DNA of 64,000 bases from Undibacterium parvum (GTDB taxonomy: Bacteria; Pseudomonadota; Gammaproteobacteria; Burkholderiales; Burkholderiaceae_D). The translations under genes were made by a program, and so were the position numbers. A model generated the notes under the pieces. It worked only from the letters and a program-made list of their open reading frames with translations, did no database searches and was not told the DNA's origin. Positions 59,401 through 64,000 of this stretch are shown one piece after another. Every line of letters begins with the position of its first letter. Position 1 is the first letter of the stretch. The stretch lies in assembly GCF_003955735.1 (NCBI RefSeq), contig NZ_CP034464.1, positions 3,286,001 to 3,350,000 of the forward strand. Reading direction: 5' to 3'.

Positions 59401-59628
59401 GGTGAAAACCATGCTAGCGGCAACGGTAATTTGGGTGATTACTTGCATTTTGTAAAAACTGGTAATGACACTGTCGTGCATATTAGTAGTACTGGCGGCT
59501 TTGCAGGTGGGTTTAGCGCTGCTAAAGATGATCAAGTTATTACTTTAAGTAACGTCTTACTGACCGGTGCTGATGATGCGGCTATCATCAATGATTTGCT
59601 GACAAAAGGAAAATTAATCGTTGACTAA
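47410..59628 (+). CDS. Giant RTX adhesin with LapA-type retention module (~4072 residues)
   Basis: Start at ATG 47410 behind GGAG (47399-47402); a TTG at 47353 would add 19 residues. Layout: residues 1-117, LapA-type retention module ending in TAAG (114-117), the LapG-type cleavage motif; then two ~93-residue Ig-like units, two 108-residue units, and 25 near-identical 105/107-residue Ig-like repeats (49135-57051); then cadherin-like segments, a LamG-like lectin domain (about 58018-58750), RTX GGxGxD nonapeptides (59071-59280) and a type I secretion C-terminal signal. No Sec signal. Calcium binding by the RTX part and cell-surface attachment follow from the family. Expected roles are biofilm attachment and cohesion. 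Confidence 0.95.
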   Translation: MASSANIVGKVVALQGQAIVRSADGSQHQLHLGDVIYENDVIVTEANGRVELAFDQGRNYLLREGETVTLDASVYAPAQTEIAAAALLPDAALAANVANAVIGGNSLDKLLEETAAGLGGGDVGDGNGFVQLDRIAEAVTPQSFFGAAATTATILPIERSAGLLANAIDNASPVITVDAPDNTNDSTPSISGTSNLPAGSTISLLITDSGGTQQTITAIVQPNGTYSATPTTALSDGSYSVVASGKDSSGNPATGTDGGSVDATPPVITVQAPDNTSDNTPTISGSSDLPVGSTITLVVTDSSGKSQTITATVQTGGIYNATPALPLADGTYKVVASGRDAAGNQATSTDDGSVDTTATAAPTITITTDSNNDGLISKTELGAATTVAVTVALPGTAKAGDTLTITDGTTPQSHVLTAAEISAGSYSSTVAKPAEGASLTVTATVTDQAGNVSAPGTDSATLDTTATAAPTITITTDSNNDGLISKAELGAASTVAVTVALPGTAKAGDTLTITDGTTPQSHVLTAAEITAGTYSSTVAKPAEGATLSVSATVTDQAGNVSAPGTDTAVLDTTASASITIATVAGDDIVNAAESNKPVTLSGTVSGDAKAGDIVTLTVGTHTYNATVTGTAGNYSYSVAVPGADLLGNGNVHASVSSTDGAGNPAVATADHTYTVDTTASASITIATVAGDDIVNAAESGSGKLVTLSGTVGGDAKAGDIVTLTVGTHTYNATVTGTAGNYSYSVAVPGADLLGNGNVHASVSSTDTAGNPAVATADHTYTVDTTASASITIATVAGDDIVNAAESNKPVTLSGTVGGDAKAGDIVTLTVGTHTYNATVTGTAGNYSYSVAVPGADLLGNGNVHASVSSTDAAGNPAVATADHTYTVDTTANASITIATVAGDDIVNAAESNKPVTLSGTVSGDAKAGDIVTLTVGTHTYNATVTGTAGNYSYSVAVPGADLLGSSNVHASVSTMSASGNPSTAATDHTYTVDTTASASITIATVAGDDIVNAAESNKPVTLSGTVGGDAKAGDIVTLTVGTHTYNATVTGTAGNYSYSVAVPGADLLGNGNVHASVSSTDTAGNPAVATADHTYTVDTTANASITIATVAGDDIVNAAESNKPVTLSGTVSGDAKAGDIVTLTVGTHTYNATVTGTAGNYSYSVAVPGADLLGNGNVHASVSTMSASGNPSTAATDHTYTVDTTASASITIATVAGDDIVNAAESNKPVTLSGTVSGDAKAGDIVTLTVGTHTYNATVTGTAGNYSYSVAVPGADLLGNGNVHASVSSTDAAGNPAVATADHTYTVDTTASASITIATVAGDDIVNAAESNKPVTLSGTVSGDAKAGDIVTLTVGTHTYNATVTGTAGNYSYSVAVPGADLLGNGNVHASVSSTDTAGNPAVATADHTYTVDTTANASITIATVAGDDIVNAAESNKPVTLSGTVGGDAKAGDIVTLTVGTHTYSATVTGTAGNYSYSVAVPGADLLGNGNVHASVSTMSASGNPSTAATDHTYTVDTTASASITIATVAGDDIVNAAESNKPVTLSGTVSGDAKAGDIVTLTVGTHTYNATVTGTAGNYSYSVAVPGADLLGNGNVHASVSSTDTAGNPAVATADHTYTVDTTASASITIATVAGDDIVNAAESNKPVTLSGTVGGDAKAGDIVTLTVGTHTYNATVTGTAGNYSYSVAVPGADLLGNGNVHASVSSTDTAGNPAVATADHTYTVDTTASASITIATVAGDDIVNAAESGSGKLVTLSGTVGGDAKAGDIVTLTVGTHTYNATVTGTAGNYSYSVAVPGADLLGNGNVHASVSSTDTAGNPAVATADHTYTVDTTASASITIATVAGDDIVNAAESNKPVTLSGTVGGDAKAGDIVTLTVGTHTYNATVTGTAGNYSYSVAVPGADLLGNGNVHASVSSTDAAGNPAVATADHTYTVDTTANASITIATVAGDDIVNAAESNKPVTLSGTVGGDAKAGDIVTLTVGTHTYNATVTGTAGNYSYSVAVPGADLLGNGNVHASVSSTDAAGNPAVATADHTYTVDTTASASITIATVAGDDIVNAAESNKPVTLSGTVGGDAKAGDIVTLTVGTHTYNATVTGTAGNYSYSVAVPGADLLGNGNVHASVSSTDTAGNPAVATADHTYTVDTTANASITIATVAGDDIVNAAESNKPVTLSGTVSGDAKAGDIVTLTVGTHTYNATVTGTAGNYSYSVAVPGADLLGNGNVHASVSTMSASGNPSTAATDHTYTVDTTASASITIATVAGDDIVNAAESNKPVTLSGTVSGDAKAGDIVTLTVGTHTYNATVTGTAGNYSYSVAVPGADLLGNGNVHASVSTMSASGNPSTAATDHTYTVDTTASASITIATVAGDDIVNAAESNKPVTLSGTVSGDAKAGDIVTLTVGTHTYNATVTGTAGNYSYSVAVPGADLLGNGNVHASVSSTDTAGNPAVATADHTYTVDTTASASITIATVAGDDIVNAAESNKPVTLSGTVSGDAKAGDIVTLTVGTHTYNATVTGTAGNYSYSVAVPGADLLGNGNVHASVSSTDAAGNPAVATADHTYTVDTTANASITIATVAGDDIVNAAESGSGKLVTLSGTVGGDAKAGDIVTLTVGTHTYNATVTGTAGNYSYSVAVPGADLLGNGNVHASVSSTDTAGNPAVATADHTYTVDTTASASITIATVAGDDIVNAAESGSGKLVTLSGTVGGDAKAGDIVTLTVGAHTYNATVTGTAGNYSYSVAVPGADLLGNGNVHASVSSTDTAGNPAVATADHTYTVDTTASASITIATVAGDDIVNAAESGSGKLVTLSGTVGGDAKAGDIVTLTVGTHTYNATVTGTAGNYSYSVAVPGADLLGNGNVHASVSSTDTAGNPAVATADHTYTVDTTASASITIATVAGDDIVNAAESGSGKLVTLSGTVGGDAKAGDIVTLTVGTHTYNATVTGTAGNYSYSVAVPGADLLGNGNVHASVSSTDTAGNPAVATADHTYTVDTTASASITIATVAGDDIVNAAESNKPVTLSGTVGGDAKAGDIVTLTVGTHTYNATVTGTAGNYSYSVAVPGADLLGNGNVHASVSTMSASGNPSTAATDHTYTVDTTASASITIATVAGDDIVNAAESGSGKLVTLSGTVGGDAKAGDIVTLTVGTHTYNATVTGTAGNYSYSVAVPGADLLGNGNVHASVSSTDTAGNPAVATADHTYTVDTTGPAVAAQTFSYAENSAANSVIANVMASDAKGVTGYKFTVTGTNTSADGYYQIDSTGAITLTAAGAASAVNDFEQGPNTGNYSVTVFDAAGNSTAAIITLKESNVNEAPVAVDDRYTMSEDGSAITLTPLSGDSDPDGTTPTIKSINGIALTPGIAQTILVTGGTVNITAANIISFTPSPNFNGQVSIQYVITDGLLTSNANEIITVTAVNDAPLGIDRAVTTGEDTPYHFSIADFRMNDVEDGLNSTPTAIRIDTLPGNGVLQLNGVTVIAGQVLLSTELSSLTFTPAANANGASYANFTFSVRDSGNLYDTVPNTLSIAVSPRVDLSVQDVQHWTFNEGVGTTTTNIYPTLDQIGTRTDGIAGGVDRSPTFTANGHEGFGMQFNGIWSTTSGARDGGYLALPTSVTDPLRGNGSGGGSASLVFWLNTTQTGGSIGWNSPSVIGMENNGGTTDIQWGWLDSNGRIGFGMADTLGFQSTNPINDGKWHHVAMNHNFTTGATEVWVDGVLNSSGNILPGAIMPNKFLGFGVTADDGAATDRYLNGTLDDARIYDRTLTGAQIKAIYAVESNNLGANAVLDNDGGSVRFALVGNDYTHIEVTGAPIGATFSDGVGGHSVTTTSVGQIVDLTGWTQAELAVGNLGTNSALLAVTATGATAGDSVTQFVNIVTDTTVFNGSNSNETLTGTAGADFISGMGGNDTINAGNGDDRVFGGSGDDIILGGAGKDVLVGGVGNDTLTGGTEADTFRWSLGDAGTTTLPANDRVTDFDPAAFSAGGDRLDLRDLLQGENHASGNGNLGDYLHFVKTGNDTVVHISSTGGFAGGFSAAKDDQVITLSNVLLTGADDAAIINDLLTKGKLIVD
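47749..47760 (+). other. LapG-type cleavage motif TAAG in the adhesin
   Basis: Codons 114-117 read T-A-A-G within LLEETAAGLGGG. In P. fluorescens LapA the protease cuts between the two alanines of TAAG near residue 108. Position and context match closely, and the LapG and LapD genes are in the window. Confidence 0.85.
47929..48486 (+). repeat. Two Ig-like repeats of 93 residues in the adhesin
   Basis: Units at 47929-48207 and 48208-48486, each starting with VITV-x-APDNT and ending with VVASGxDxxGNxAT. They share clear protein similarity but are diverged at DNA level, unlike the later 25-copy array. Confidence 0.8.
48478..49125 (+). repeat. Two 108-residue repeats in the adhesin
   Basis: Two 324-base units (48478-48801 and 48802-49125), each starting ATAAPTITITTDSNNDG. 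They carry a Ca-binding-like DSNNDG segment and an AKAGDTLTITDGTTPQSH stretch. They are intermediate between the Ig-like units and the main array. Confidence 0.85.
49135..57051 (+). repeat. 25-unit near-identical Ig-like tandem repeat array
   Basis: 25 units counted by the recurring ATCACCATCG at 49141, 49456, 49777 and so on to 56737. Eighteen units are 315 bases and seven (units 2, 12, 20-23, 25) are 321 bases because ESGSGKLV replaces ESNKPV. 18 x 315 + 7 x 321 = 7917 bases, which fits exactly. A second mosaic switch is SSTDxAGNPAVATAD versus STMSASGNPSTAATD. Units differ mostly by a few bases. Confidence 0.97.
59071..59280 (+). repeat. RTX calcium-binding nonapeptide repeats
   Basis: Consecutive GGxGxDxhx motifs: GMGGNDTINAGNGDDRVFGG and GSGDDIILGGAGKDVLVGG followed by GVGNDTLTGGTEADTF. 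This is the Ca-binding beta-roll preceding the type I secretion signal. Confidence 0.92.
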
Positions 59629-59659
59629 TTTGATCCGTATATTTAGTTGAAATGTGTAG

Positions 59660-59693
59660 CAAAACAGGGCGATTTCTTCGCCCTGTTTTTTTG
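59660..59693 (+). terminator. Rho-independent terminator after the adhesin
   Basis: Stem ACAGGGCGA (59664-59672) with TCGCCCTGT (59678-59686), five-base loop and a T run. Strong and close to the stop codon. Confidence 0.92.
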
Positions 59694-59706
59694 TTTTGGC
59701 GGTGGC

Positions 59707-60507
59707 TTATTTGATTTTTATGGCGGTCTGCTGCATCGCTTTTTGTAGCCATCCCAGTCCGTCTTCCGTGCGTCCGCGCGGACGGTATTCGCAGCCTATC
59801 CAGCCTTCATATCCGAGTTCATCGAGTAAATTAAATAGGTAAGGGTAGTTCACTTCACCCTGGTCCGGTTCATTGCGACTGGGAACGCTGGCGATCTGTA
59901 CATGACCGATGCCATCGAAGTGCTTTCGCAAGCACATAGACAAATCACCCTCGACGATTTGTGCGTGATAAAAATCCATTTGTACTTTGACGTTGGGCTC
60001 GCCGCATTCTTCGCGCAGGGCATGGGCTTGCGCCTGAGTGTTGATAAAATATCCCGGCATGTCTCTGGGGTTGATTGCTTCTATCATTAAGCAGATACCG
60101 TGTTCAGCCATTGCGCGTGCCGCATAGCCTAGGTTGCTCAAATACTGCGCTCGATATACCAGAGGATCGGCATCGGCAGCTAGGATTCCCGCCATCATAT
60201 GCAGACGCTTGGTCCCCAGAGCTAATGCATATTCAAGCGCACGCGCCACGCCAGTTTTAAATTCCACCTCGCGACCAGGCAGGGCAGCGATACCGCGCTC
60301 GCCTGCACCCCAATCACCAGGCGGTAGATTAAATAAAACGTTTTCCAAATGGTTTTGCTGCAGCCAAGACGCGAGCTGCTGTGGCGAATGCTCGTACGGA
60401 AACAAAAATTCCACCGCTTTAAAGCCTGCTGCAGCGGCAGCGGCAAAACGCTGTGGGAAGGCGACTTCGTTAAACATCATACTCAGATTAGCTGCAAATT
60501 TTGGCAT
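59707..60507 (-). CDS. hyi: Hydroxypyruvate isomerase / 2-oxo-tetronate isomerase family
   Basis: A 266-residue AP-endonuclease-2-fold sugar isomerase. Catalytic glutamates lie in [15 protein letters not shown] and IGCEYRPRG. The start [20 protein letters not shown] is typical of Hyi/OtnI. It likely isomerises hydroxypyruvate to tartronate semialdehyde, or the related 2-oxo-tetronate. It is on the minus strand between the adhesin and LapD genes, so it interrupts the Lap cluster; no glyoxylate-pathway partner is adjacent. Confidence 0.9.
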   Translation of the reverse strand: MPKFAANLSMMFNEVAFPQRFAAAAAAGFKAVEFLFPYEHSPQQLASWLQQNHLENVLFNLPPGDWGAGERGIAALPGREVEFKTGVARALEYALALGTKRLHMMAGILAADADPLVYRAQYLSNLGYAARAMAEHGICLMIEAINPRDMPGYFINTQAQAHALREECGEPNVKVQMDFYHAQIVEGDLSMCLRKHFDGIGHVQIASVPSRNEPDQGEVNYPYLFNLLDELGYEGWIGCEYRPRGRTEDGLGWLQKAMQQTAIKIK

Positions 60508-60853
60508 GTTAATACTCCGGATCGATGAGGGCTCAAAAGGTTTTTCATGCTTTAGGTCTGTACTTCAGCGGAAAATTAAAGCGCTAGGCATCGCATATCT
60601 GCAGGCTGTAAAGCTGTACTTGAAAAATCAGATGAACCGATAAATTATTATTTGGCAGGGACAATACAACTCAAAATTTGCAAAGCACCTAGCTGGACGC
60701 GCATATTCCATGCGGCTTAGCGGACAGGCACCTTGGAAAGGCGCATGGAATATGCGTGCTGGGCAGGTGCCCTGTTGAAATCGCTAGTCTGAGCATGGCT
60801 CAATGGTACGTCTATCGCGATTTACCAACACCACTGCGGCTAGCCGAAACTGC
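60508..60853. other. Intergenic stretch between hyi and lapD
   Basis: 346 bases without a supported gene. Family-2 palindromic copy 3 occupies 60685-60770. The hyi promoter should lie in 60508-60560. AAATCGC ... GCGATTT (about 60778-60823) may be a loose hairpin downstream of lapD. Confidence 0.45.
60685..60770. repeat. Dispersed palindromic element, family 2, copy 3
   Basis: Left arm (60685-60718) GCACCTAGCTGGACGCGCAT continuing ATTCCATGCGGCTT. Right arm (60739-60770) AGGCGCATGGAATATGCGTG continuing CTGGGCAGGTGC. Near-perfect reverse complement of the left arm, with ~20-base loop. Confidence 0.88.
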
Positions 60854-62773
60854 TTAGCTAGTCTCGGTCGATTGACCTATCATTGGTCCGGTGACGCCAT
60901 CGATGCCAAGCTCAGATAGACTGGATAATTCGCCGCTAGAGCTCACGCCCTCTGCAAATATTTGCAAGCCCATCCTGTGCACGATAGAGCCTATGCCTTT
61001 GACGAAGGCTAGATTTCCGGCATTCATGTCTATGCCACGGATGAAGCCCGCATCAACTTTGACATAGTCGAGTTTAAGATCATGCAAGAGATTGATCTTG
61101 TCGAATTGCCGTCCAAAATGTTCCACTCCTAGTTTGCAACCACTGGCGCTGACGTCGCGATGGAAGGCTCGAAATGCGTCGAGGTTGGCAAATACGCCGT
61201 TCTCTGGCACCTCCAGCCACAAACGCTTGCTGACAGCCGGGCGCGATAACAGTAGGGCGCGTAATTGCTCTCTGAAAGCTGGATTTTGTATCGATTGCGC
61301 CGATAAATTAATCGCGATATCGTCCATCTGGCTATTTCGACTCAACTCATTAAGGCCTAAATTGATCGCTGCTAAATCGAGTTTATCGGTCAATCCCAGG
61401 CGCTCTGCAATCGGCAGGAAACGGCCAGCCGGAAACCATTCTCCACCAAACATGAGGCGCAGGGCGGATTCCGCATGCGAAGTTTTTTTCGCGAAATCGA
61501 CTACTGGGAACAGCGCCAATTTTACCCACTGCTGCTCGAGTGCTCGATGAATTAGTTTTGACCATTCTTCACTGCTTCTTGGTGCTTGCGCTATATCTAA
61601 AGGCGCAGCCTGTCGTACTGCGCTGACGCCGCCTATCTCTGCGCTGGCCAAGGCTTCGTCCACTTGAGATAGCAGGGCGCCTGGAGAAATTCCAAATTCA
61701 AATTGACCGTAACCTAGGTAAGCAGTGACAGGATTATTCTCGATTTCGGCCAGTTCCTTAGAGATTAAGTCCAAGACTGAAGCCGCCACCAGGGCTGCAT
61801 CGGTTTGCCGGAACAATAAGGCAAAATCGGTGCCGTTCATGCGCGCTGCAAAAGCTTCCGGCAATTGGCTTGCTTGATGGTTCAATACAGCACCGAGTCT
61901 TTTGAGTAGAGTATCGACCTTATTACGACCAAGTTGCTTATTGATCTCTGCCAAATGCGATAGACGCAACATGATTAGACTACCTGCCGGGGCGTCTTCA
62001 GCCTCAACCATGACATGCAATTGCGCCATAAAATGGCTACGGTTGGCCACGCCTGAGACAGGGTCGGTATTGGCCTGCCGACGCAAGGTTTCCAAGCGTT
62101 CGGCTTCTTCTGCGAACATGGATTTAAGTAAACTAACTGTGGAATTCATGGCCGTCGATAATTGCCGTAATTCTGGCACCTTCGATTCTGGAGCGATAAT
62201 AAACCGGCGCTCAGTCATGGCGTTAGCTTGTGCGATGACGGCGCTGAGCGGTTTTCGTAAACGTCGTAAGATGAGGGTCCCTAAATAACCGGCGATCAAG
62301 CCGGACAAGGCTAGTGTCGCCATCATGTCTTTGGTGGATTGCCACAAGGTCTGGTAGGCAAAGCTACTCTGCGTCACGAGCGAGACCGTGCCCAATTGTT
62401 TCCAGCCACTGCTAATTTGTGCCTGGCCAGGTGTTGATAGTATCGGGAAAGCTTGGATGAACCAGGCCGGAACCGCGGTTTTTTCAGGCGCGGCAACGCG
62501 TGTGATGAATTCTTTGCCGTTGCTGTCGCTAACGCTAATCGAACTATAGTGACCGCTGTCAAACAGAGCAGCAACGACTAACTCAAGCTCAACGGCATCG
62601 ATATTTTTTTGGCTCAGGGAAAGTGCCAGTACTGTCGCATTGTCGGCATTTTTCATGCGCAACTGCTCGTTGAGGTAGGCGCGCGAATTGAGGGTGGAGG
62701 CCAGCAAACTGCCGATAGAGGCGAGCAAGGTGCTGAGTATGATGGCAAGCCAAAGTTGGCGATACATTGACAT
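60854..62773 (-). CDS. lapD: LapD-like c-di-GMP receptor (inner-membrane, HAMP-GGDEF-EAL)
   Basis: A 639-residue protein. N-terminal TM (LWLAIILSTLLASIGSLLAS), periplasmic LapD_MoxY_N-type domain with a conserved GW (G123-W124, equivalent to the LapG-binding Trp near 125 in LapD), second TM (MMATLALSGLIAGYLGTL), HAMP (RRLRKPLSAVIAQANAM), then degenerate GGDEF (NGTDF) and EAL (AESA in place of EAL) domains. The degenerate active sites fit a receptor without cyclase or phosphodiesterase activity. Encoded directly after LapG. Confidence 0.93.
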   Translation of the reverse strand: MSMYRQLWLAIILSTLLASIGSLLASTLNSRAYLNEQLRMKNADNATVLALSLSQKNIDAVELELVVAALFDSGHYSSISVSDSNGKEFITRVAAPEKTAVPAWFIQAFPILSTPGQAQISSGWKQLGTVSLVTQSSFAYQTLWQSTKDMMATLALSGLIAGYLGTLILRRLRKPLSAVIAQANAMTERRFIIAPESKVPELRQLSTAMNSTVSLLKSMFAEEAERLETLRRQANTDPVSGVANRSHFMAQLHVMVEAEDAPAGSLIMLRLSHLAEINKQLGRNKVDTLLKRLGAVLNHQASQLPEAFAARMNGTDFALLFRQTDAALVAASVLDLISKELAEIENNPVTAYLGYGQFEFGISPGALLSQVDEALASAEIGGVSAVRQAAPLDIAQAPRSSEEWSKLIHRALEQQWVKLALFPVVDFAKKTSHAESALRLMFGGEWFPAGRFLPIAERLGLTDKLDLAAINLGLNELSRNSQMDDIAINLSAQSIQNPAFREQLRALLLSRPAVSKRLWLEVPENGVFANLDAFRAFHRDVSASGCKLGVEHFGRQFDKINLLHDLKLDYVKVDAGFIRGIDMNAGNLAFVKGIGSIVHRMGLQIFAEGVSSSGELSSLSELGIDGVTGPMIGQSTETS

Positions 62774-62855
62774 TACACTTCCTTTTTAAATATCAAAAAA
62801 TTCCGGACATCGCAGATTCGCGCCTGGCGGCAAACGCATAACAATGCTATTAGCA

Positions 62856-63617
62856 TCAATCAAATCCTTCGCGACGGGCACGCTCTAGCAGGTCTTGCCA
62901 GCGGCTTAAACGACCGGTGCCACCGGGGCCAAGTGCGGCATTGGCGGCGGCACCGGCAAACACACCCTGACCATTAAAACTAAAAACAGGAAACAAATCG
63001 CTGCGTCGTGAGGCTGGTCGAATCTCGGAAATAAGATTATCAAGGATTAAAGGTTCGGCCTCACCGGAGGCGTAGTATGCCAACACCATATGCGCTTGTT
63101 GTACATTGCTAGCAGGGCCACCGATACGCGCCTTAACGTAAATGAGTCGCAGCTGTTTATCTGGGATGTTCATATTGAGCAAAGTGAAATATTTTGCGAT
63201 CACATAGTCTTCACAATCGCCCTTACCTTTGGCTAAACTTTCCATGGGCGTAGCCCAATAATCAGATTGCCCCCATGCCTCTAGATCATCGGTGTACAGA
63301 ATTTTTCGATTAAAAAACTCATTCACCTTTTGCAATTTCGTTTCAATCGTCGCCTCGCCATAGCTTTGCATGACAGCGCTCCACTCGACAAAAACTTGTT
63401 GATTCCCGCCCAGATTTTTTAAGCTAGCTTGTATTCGCCCCAGATCCAGCGCATTGCCAGGAATAAGCACGAGTGAGCTCAGCACTACGAAAGCCAATTT
63501 TGAAAATGTCGACAATAAACGTAGTGGCGTAGGCAAGTGAGGCTTTGAAAATAGAGGAAATACGCAAAGTCGAAAGCTCGGTATTGCTGGCTGGCGATGC
63601 TTGAATTTGACTGCCAC
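62856..63617 (-). CDS. lapG: LapG-like periplasmic cysteine protease (transglutaminase-like)
   Basis: A 253-residue protein of the DUF920/LapG family, which cuts LapA-type adhesins at TAAG. A hydrophobic N-terminal segment (FSKLAFVVLSSLVLIPGNA) exports it. The triad is visible: C135 (KGDCEDYVIAKY), H176 (QQAHMVLAYY) and D193 (LILDNL). D134 and E136 match Ca2+-binding residues. Encoded 82 bases upstream of lapD on the same strand. Start at 63617 gives a long cytoplasmic leader; an ATG further in is possible. Confidence 0.94.
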   Translation of the reverse strand: MAVKFKHRQPAIPSFRLCVFPLFSKPHLPTPLRLLSTFSKLAFVVLSSLVLIPGNALDLGRIQASLKNLGGNQQVFVEWSAVMQSYGEATIETKLQKVNEFFNRKILYTDDLEAWGQSDYWATPMESLAKGKGDCEDYVIAKYFTLLNMNIPDKQLRLIYVKARIGGPASNVQQAHMVLAYYASGEAEPLILDNLISEIRPASRRSDLFPVFSFNGQGVFAGAAANAALGPGGTGRLSRWQDLLERARREGFD

Positions 63618-63704
63618 TATATATCAAACGCGCACTAATTTCTCTGCTTCTATGCAACATTGTTCAATGTTTAATTTGAAAAAATGTTTAAGCAAGTCTG
63701 CGCT

Positions 63705-63745
63705 CAAAAAAATAGCCCGTCAGCTTTAACAAGCGCGGGCTATTT
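63705..63745 (-). terminator. Rho-independent terminator of the partial right-edge gene
   Basis: Arms 63711-63719 and 63736-63744 (AATAGCCCG/CGGGCTATT) with a 16-base loop. Read on the minus strand the hairpin is followed by a T run. It lies 18 bases beyond the stop of the gene at 63762. Confidence 0.85.
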
Positions 63746-63761
63746 TGCTTACTTCATCGAT

Positions 63762-64000
63762 TTACCATTGTTTGGCATTCGGTGGTCCGTCTACTGTCTC
63801 ATTGACGATTAACCAGGTGCCGCCAATCTCTTCCCAATACAGGGTTTTTTCTAGTACATCTTTGTAGCCGGGAGACTGATAATCTTGACGGAAGCTAGTC
63901 GTCATATGTTTTTCGTCCTGAATCGCAACTTTAATATCGCTCAGGTTGAGAGCAATTTTTTGCGCTCCCAGTAGCCGGGCTTTCCGCGCAGATTTCCATG
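63762..64000 (-). CDS. C-terminal fragment, Cds6/SnoaL-like domain protein (possible L,D-transpeptidase-associated)
   Basis: The minus-strand frame is open from the right edge to a TAA at 63762-63764, about 78 residues, so the 5' end lies outside the window and no start is visible. The readable residues include FRQDYQSPGYKDVLEKTLYW and GGTWLIVNETVDG, ending in KQW. The RQDYxSxxYxDxxxKTLxWxxxxGxWxIV pattern is what I recall at the C-terminus of L,D-transpeptidase-linked Cds6/NTF2-like proteins in Burkholderiales. The identity needs the missing N-terminus. A terminator follows the stop. Confidence 0.6.
   Translation of the reverse strand, partial: WKSARKARLLGAQKIALNLSDIKVAIQDEKHMTTSFRQDYQSPGYKDVLEKTLYWEEIGGTWLIVNETVDGPPNAKQW

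Noticed and set aside
58821..59423. Long minus-strand reading frame opposite the adhesin RTX region
   Set aside because: It is an antisense shadow of the RTX repeats, with low-complexity Pro/Ser composition and no start signal.

Overview
The window is a chromosomal segment of a betaproteobacterium. Gene content and order (gltX beside tRNA-Ala/tRNA-Glu, earP-efp, aroQ-accB-accC-prmA-DUF3426, mpl-yqiA-ubiC, RNB nuclease-TonB-aroE-mtgA) fit Burkholderiales, most likely Oxalobacteraceae (Undibacterium or a relative). The family and genus are inferred from content, not from a marker gene. Base composition is moderate, with one clearly AT-rich gene at 18868-19608.

Region by region. 1-4429: the end of a membrane-bound formate dehydrogenase operon (alpha C-terminus, Fe-S beta, a small lipoprotein, cytochrome b gamma, a small secreted protein, FdhD). 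4633-6680: gltX, tRNA-Ala(GGC) and two near-identical tRNA-Glu(TTC) genes, each Glu gene followed by a terminator. 6868-14003: a secreted thioredoxin-fold protein, rnhA, a methyltransferase, gloB, the earP-efp translation-factor modification pair, a small A/P/Q-rich protein and a spermidine-synthase-like protein. 14118-18450: a four-gene MacAB/DevBCA-type export system. 18451-19816: a repeat-rich island around an AT-rich orphan membrane protein gene. 19817-27545: a minus-strand nucleoside uptake and salvage operon (ribokinase, BMP-type ABC transporter, nucleoside hydrolase, 2OG-Fe(II) oxygenase) with a LacI/PurR-like palindrome upstream. 27906-42790: housekeeping genes for fatty-acid synthesis, the shikimate pathway, cell wall recycling, ubiquinone and RNA decay, plus corA.

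43059-63617 is the highlight: a nearly complete Lap-type biofilm adhesin system. It has a type I secretion ATPase (LapB), an adaptor (LapC), a LuxR-type regulator with a pseudo-receiver, a giant adhesin of about 4072 residues with 25 near-identical Ig-like repeats, the c-di-GMP receptor LapD and the periplasmic protease LapG. The adhesin carries an N-terminal retention module with a TAAG LapG-type cleavage motif, a LamG-like domain, RTX repeats and a type I secretion tail. The outer-membrane LapE/TolC partner is not in the window. The expected logic is that LapB/LapC export the adhesin, its N-terminus stays plugged in the outer-membrane pore, and LapD, when c-di-GMP is high, sequesters LapG so that the adhesin is not cut.

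Two families of short dispersed palindromic elements run through the intergenic regions. Family 1 has ends of the TATACTCCCC type (3 copies). Family 2 has arms of the GCATATTCCATGCG type (3 good copies and 1 decayed). Two family-2 copies bracket the AT-rich orphan gene. A partial gene of the L,D-transpeptidase/Cds6-like kind runs off the right edge on the minus strand.
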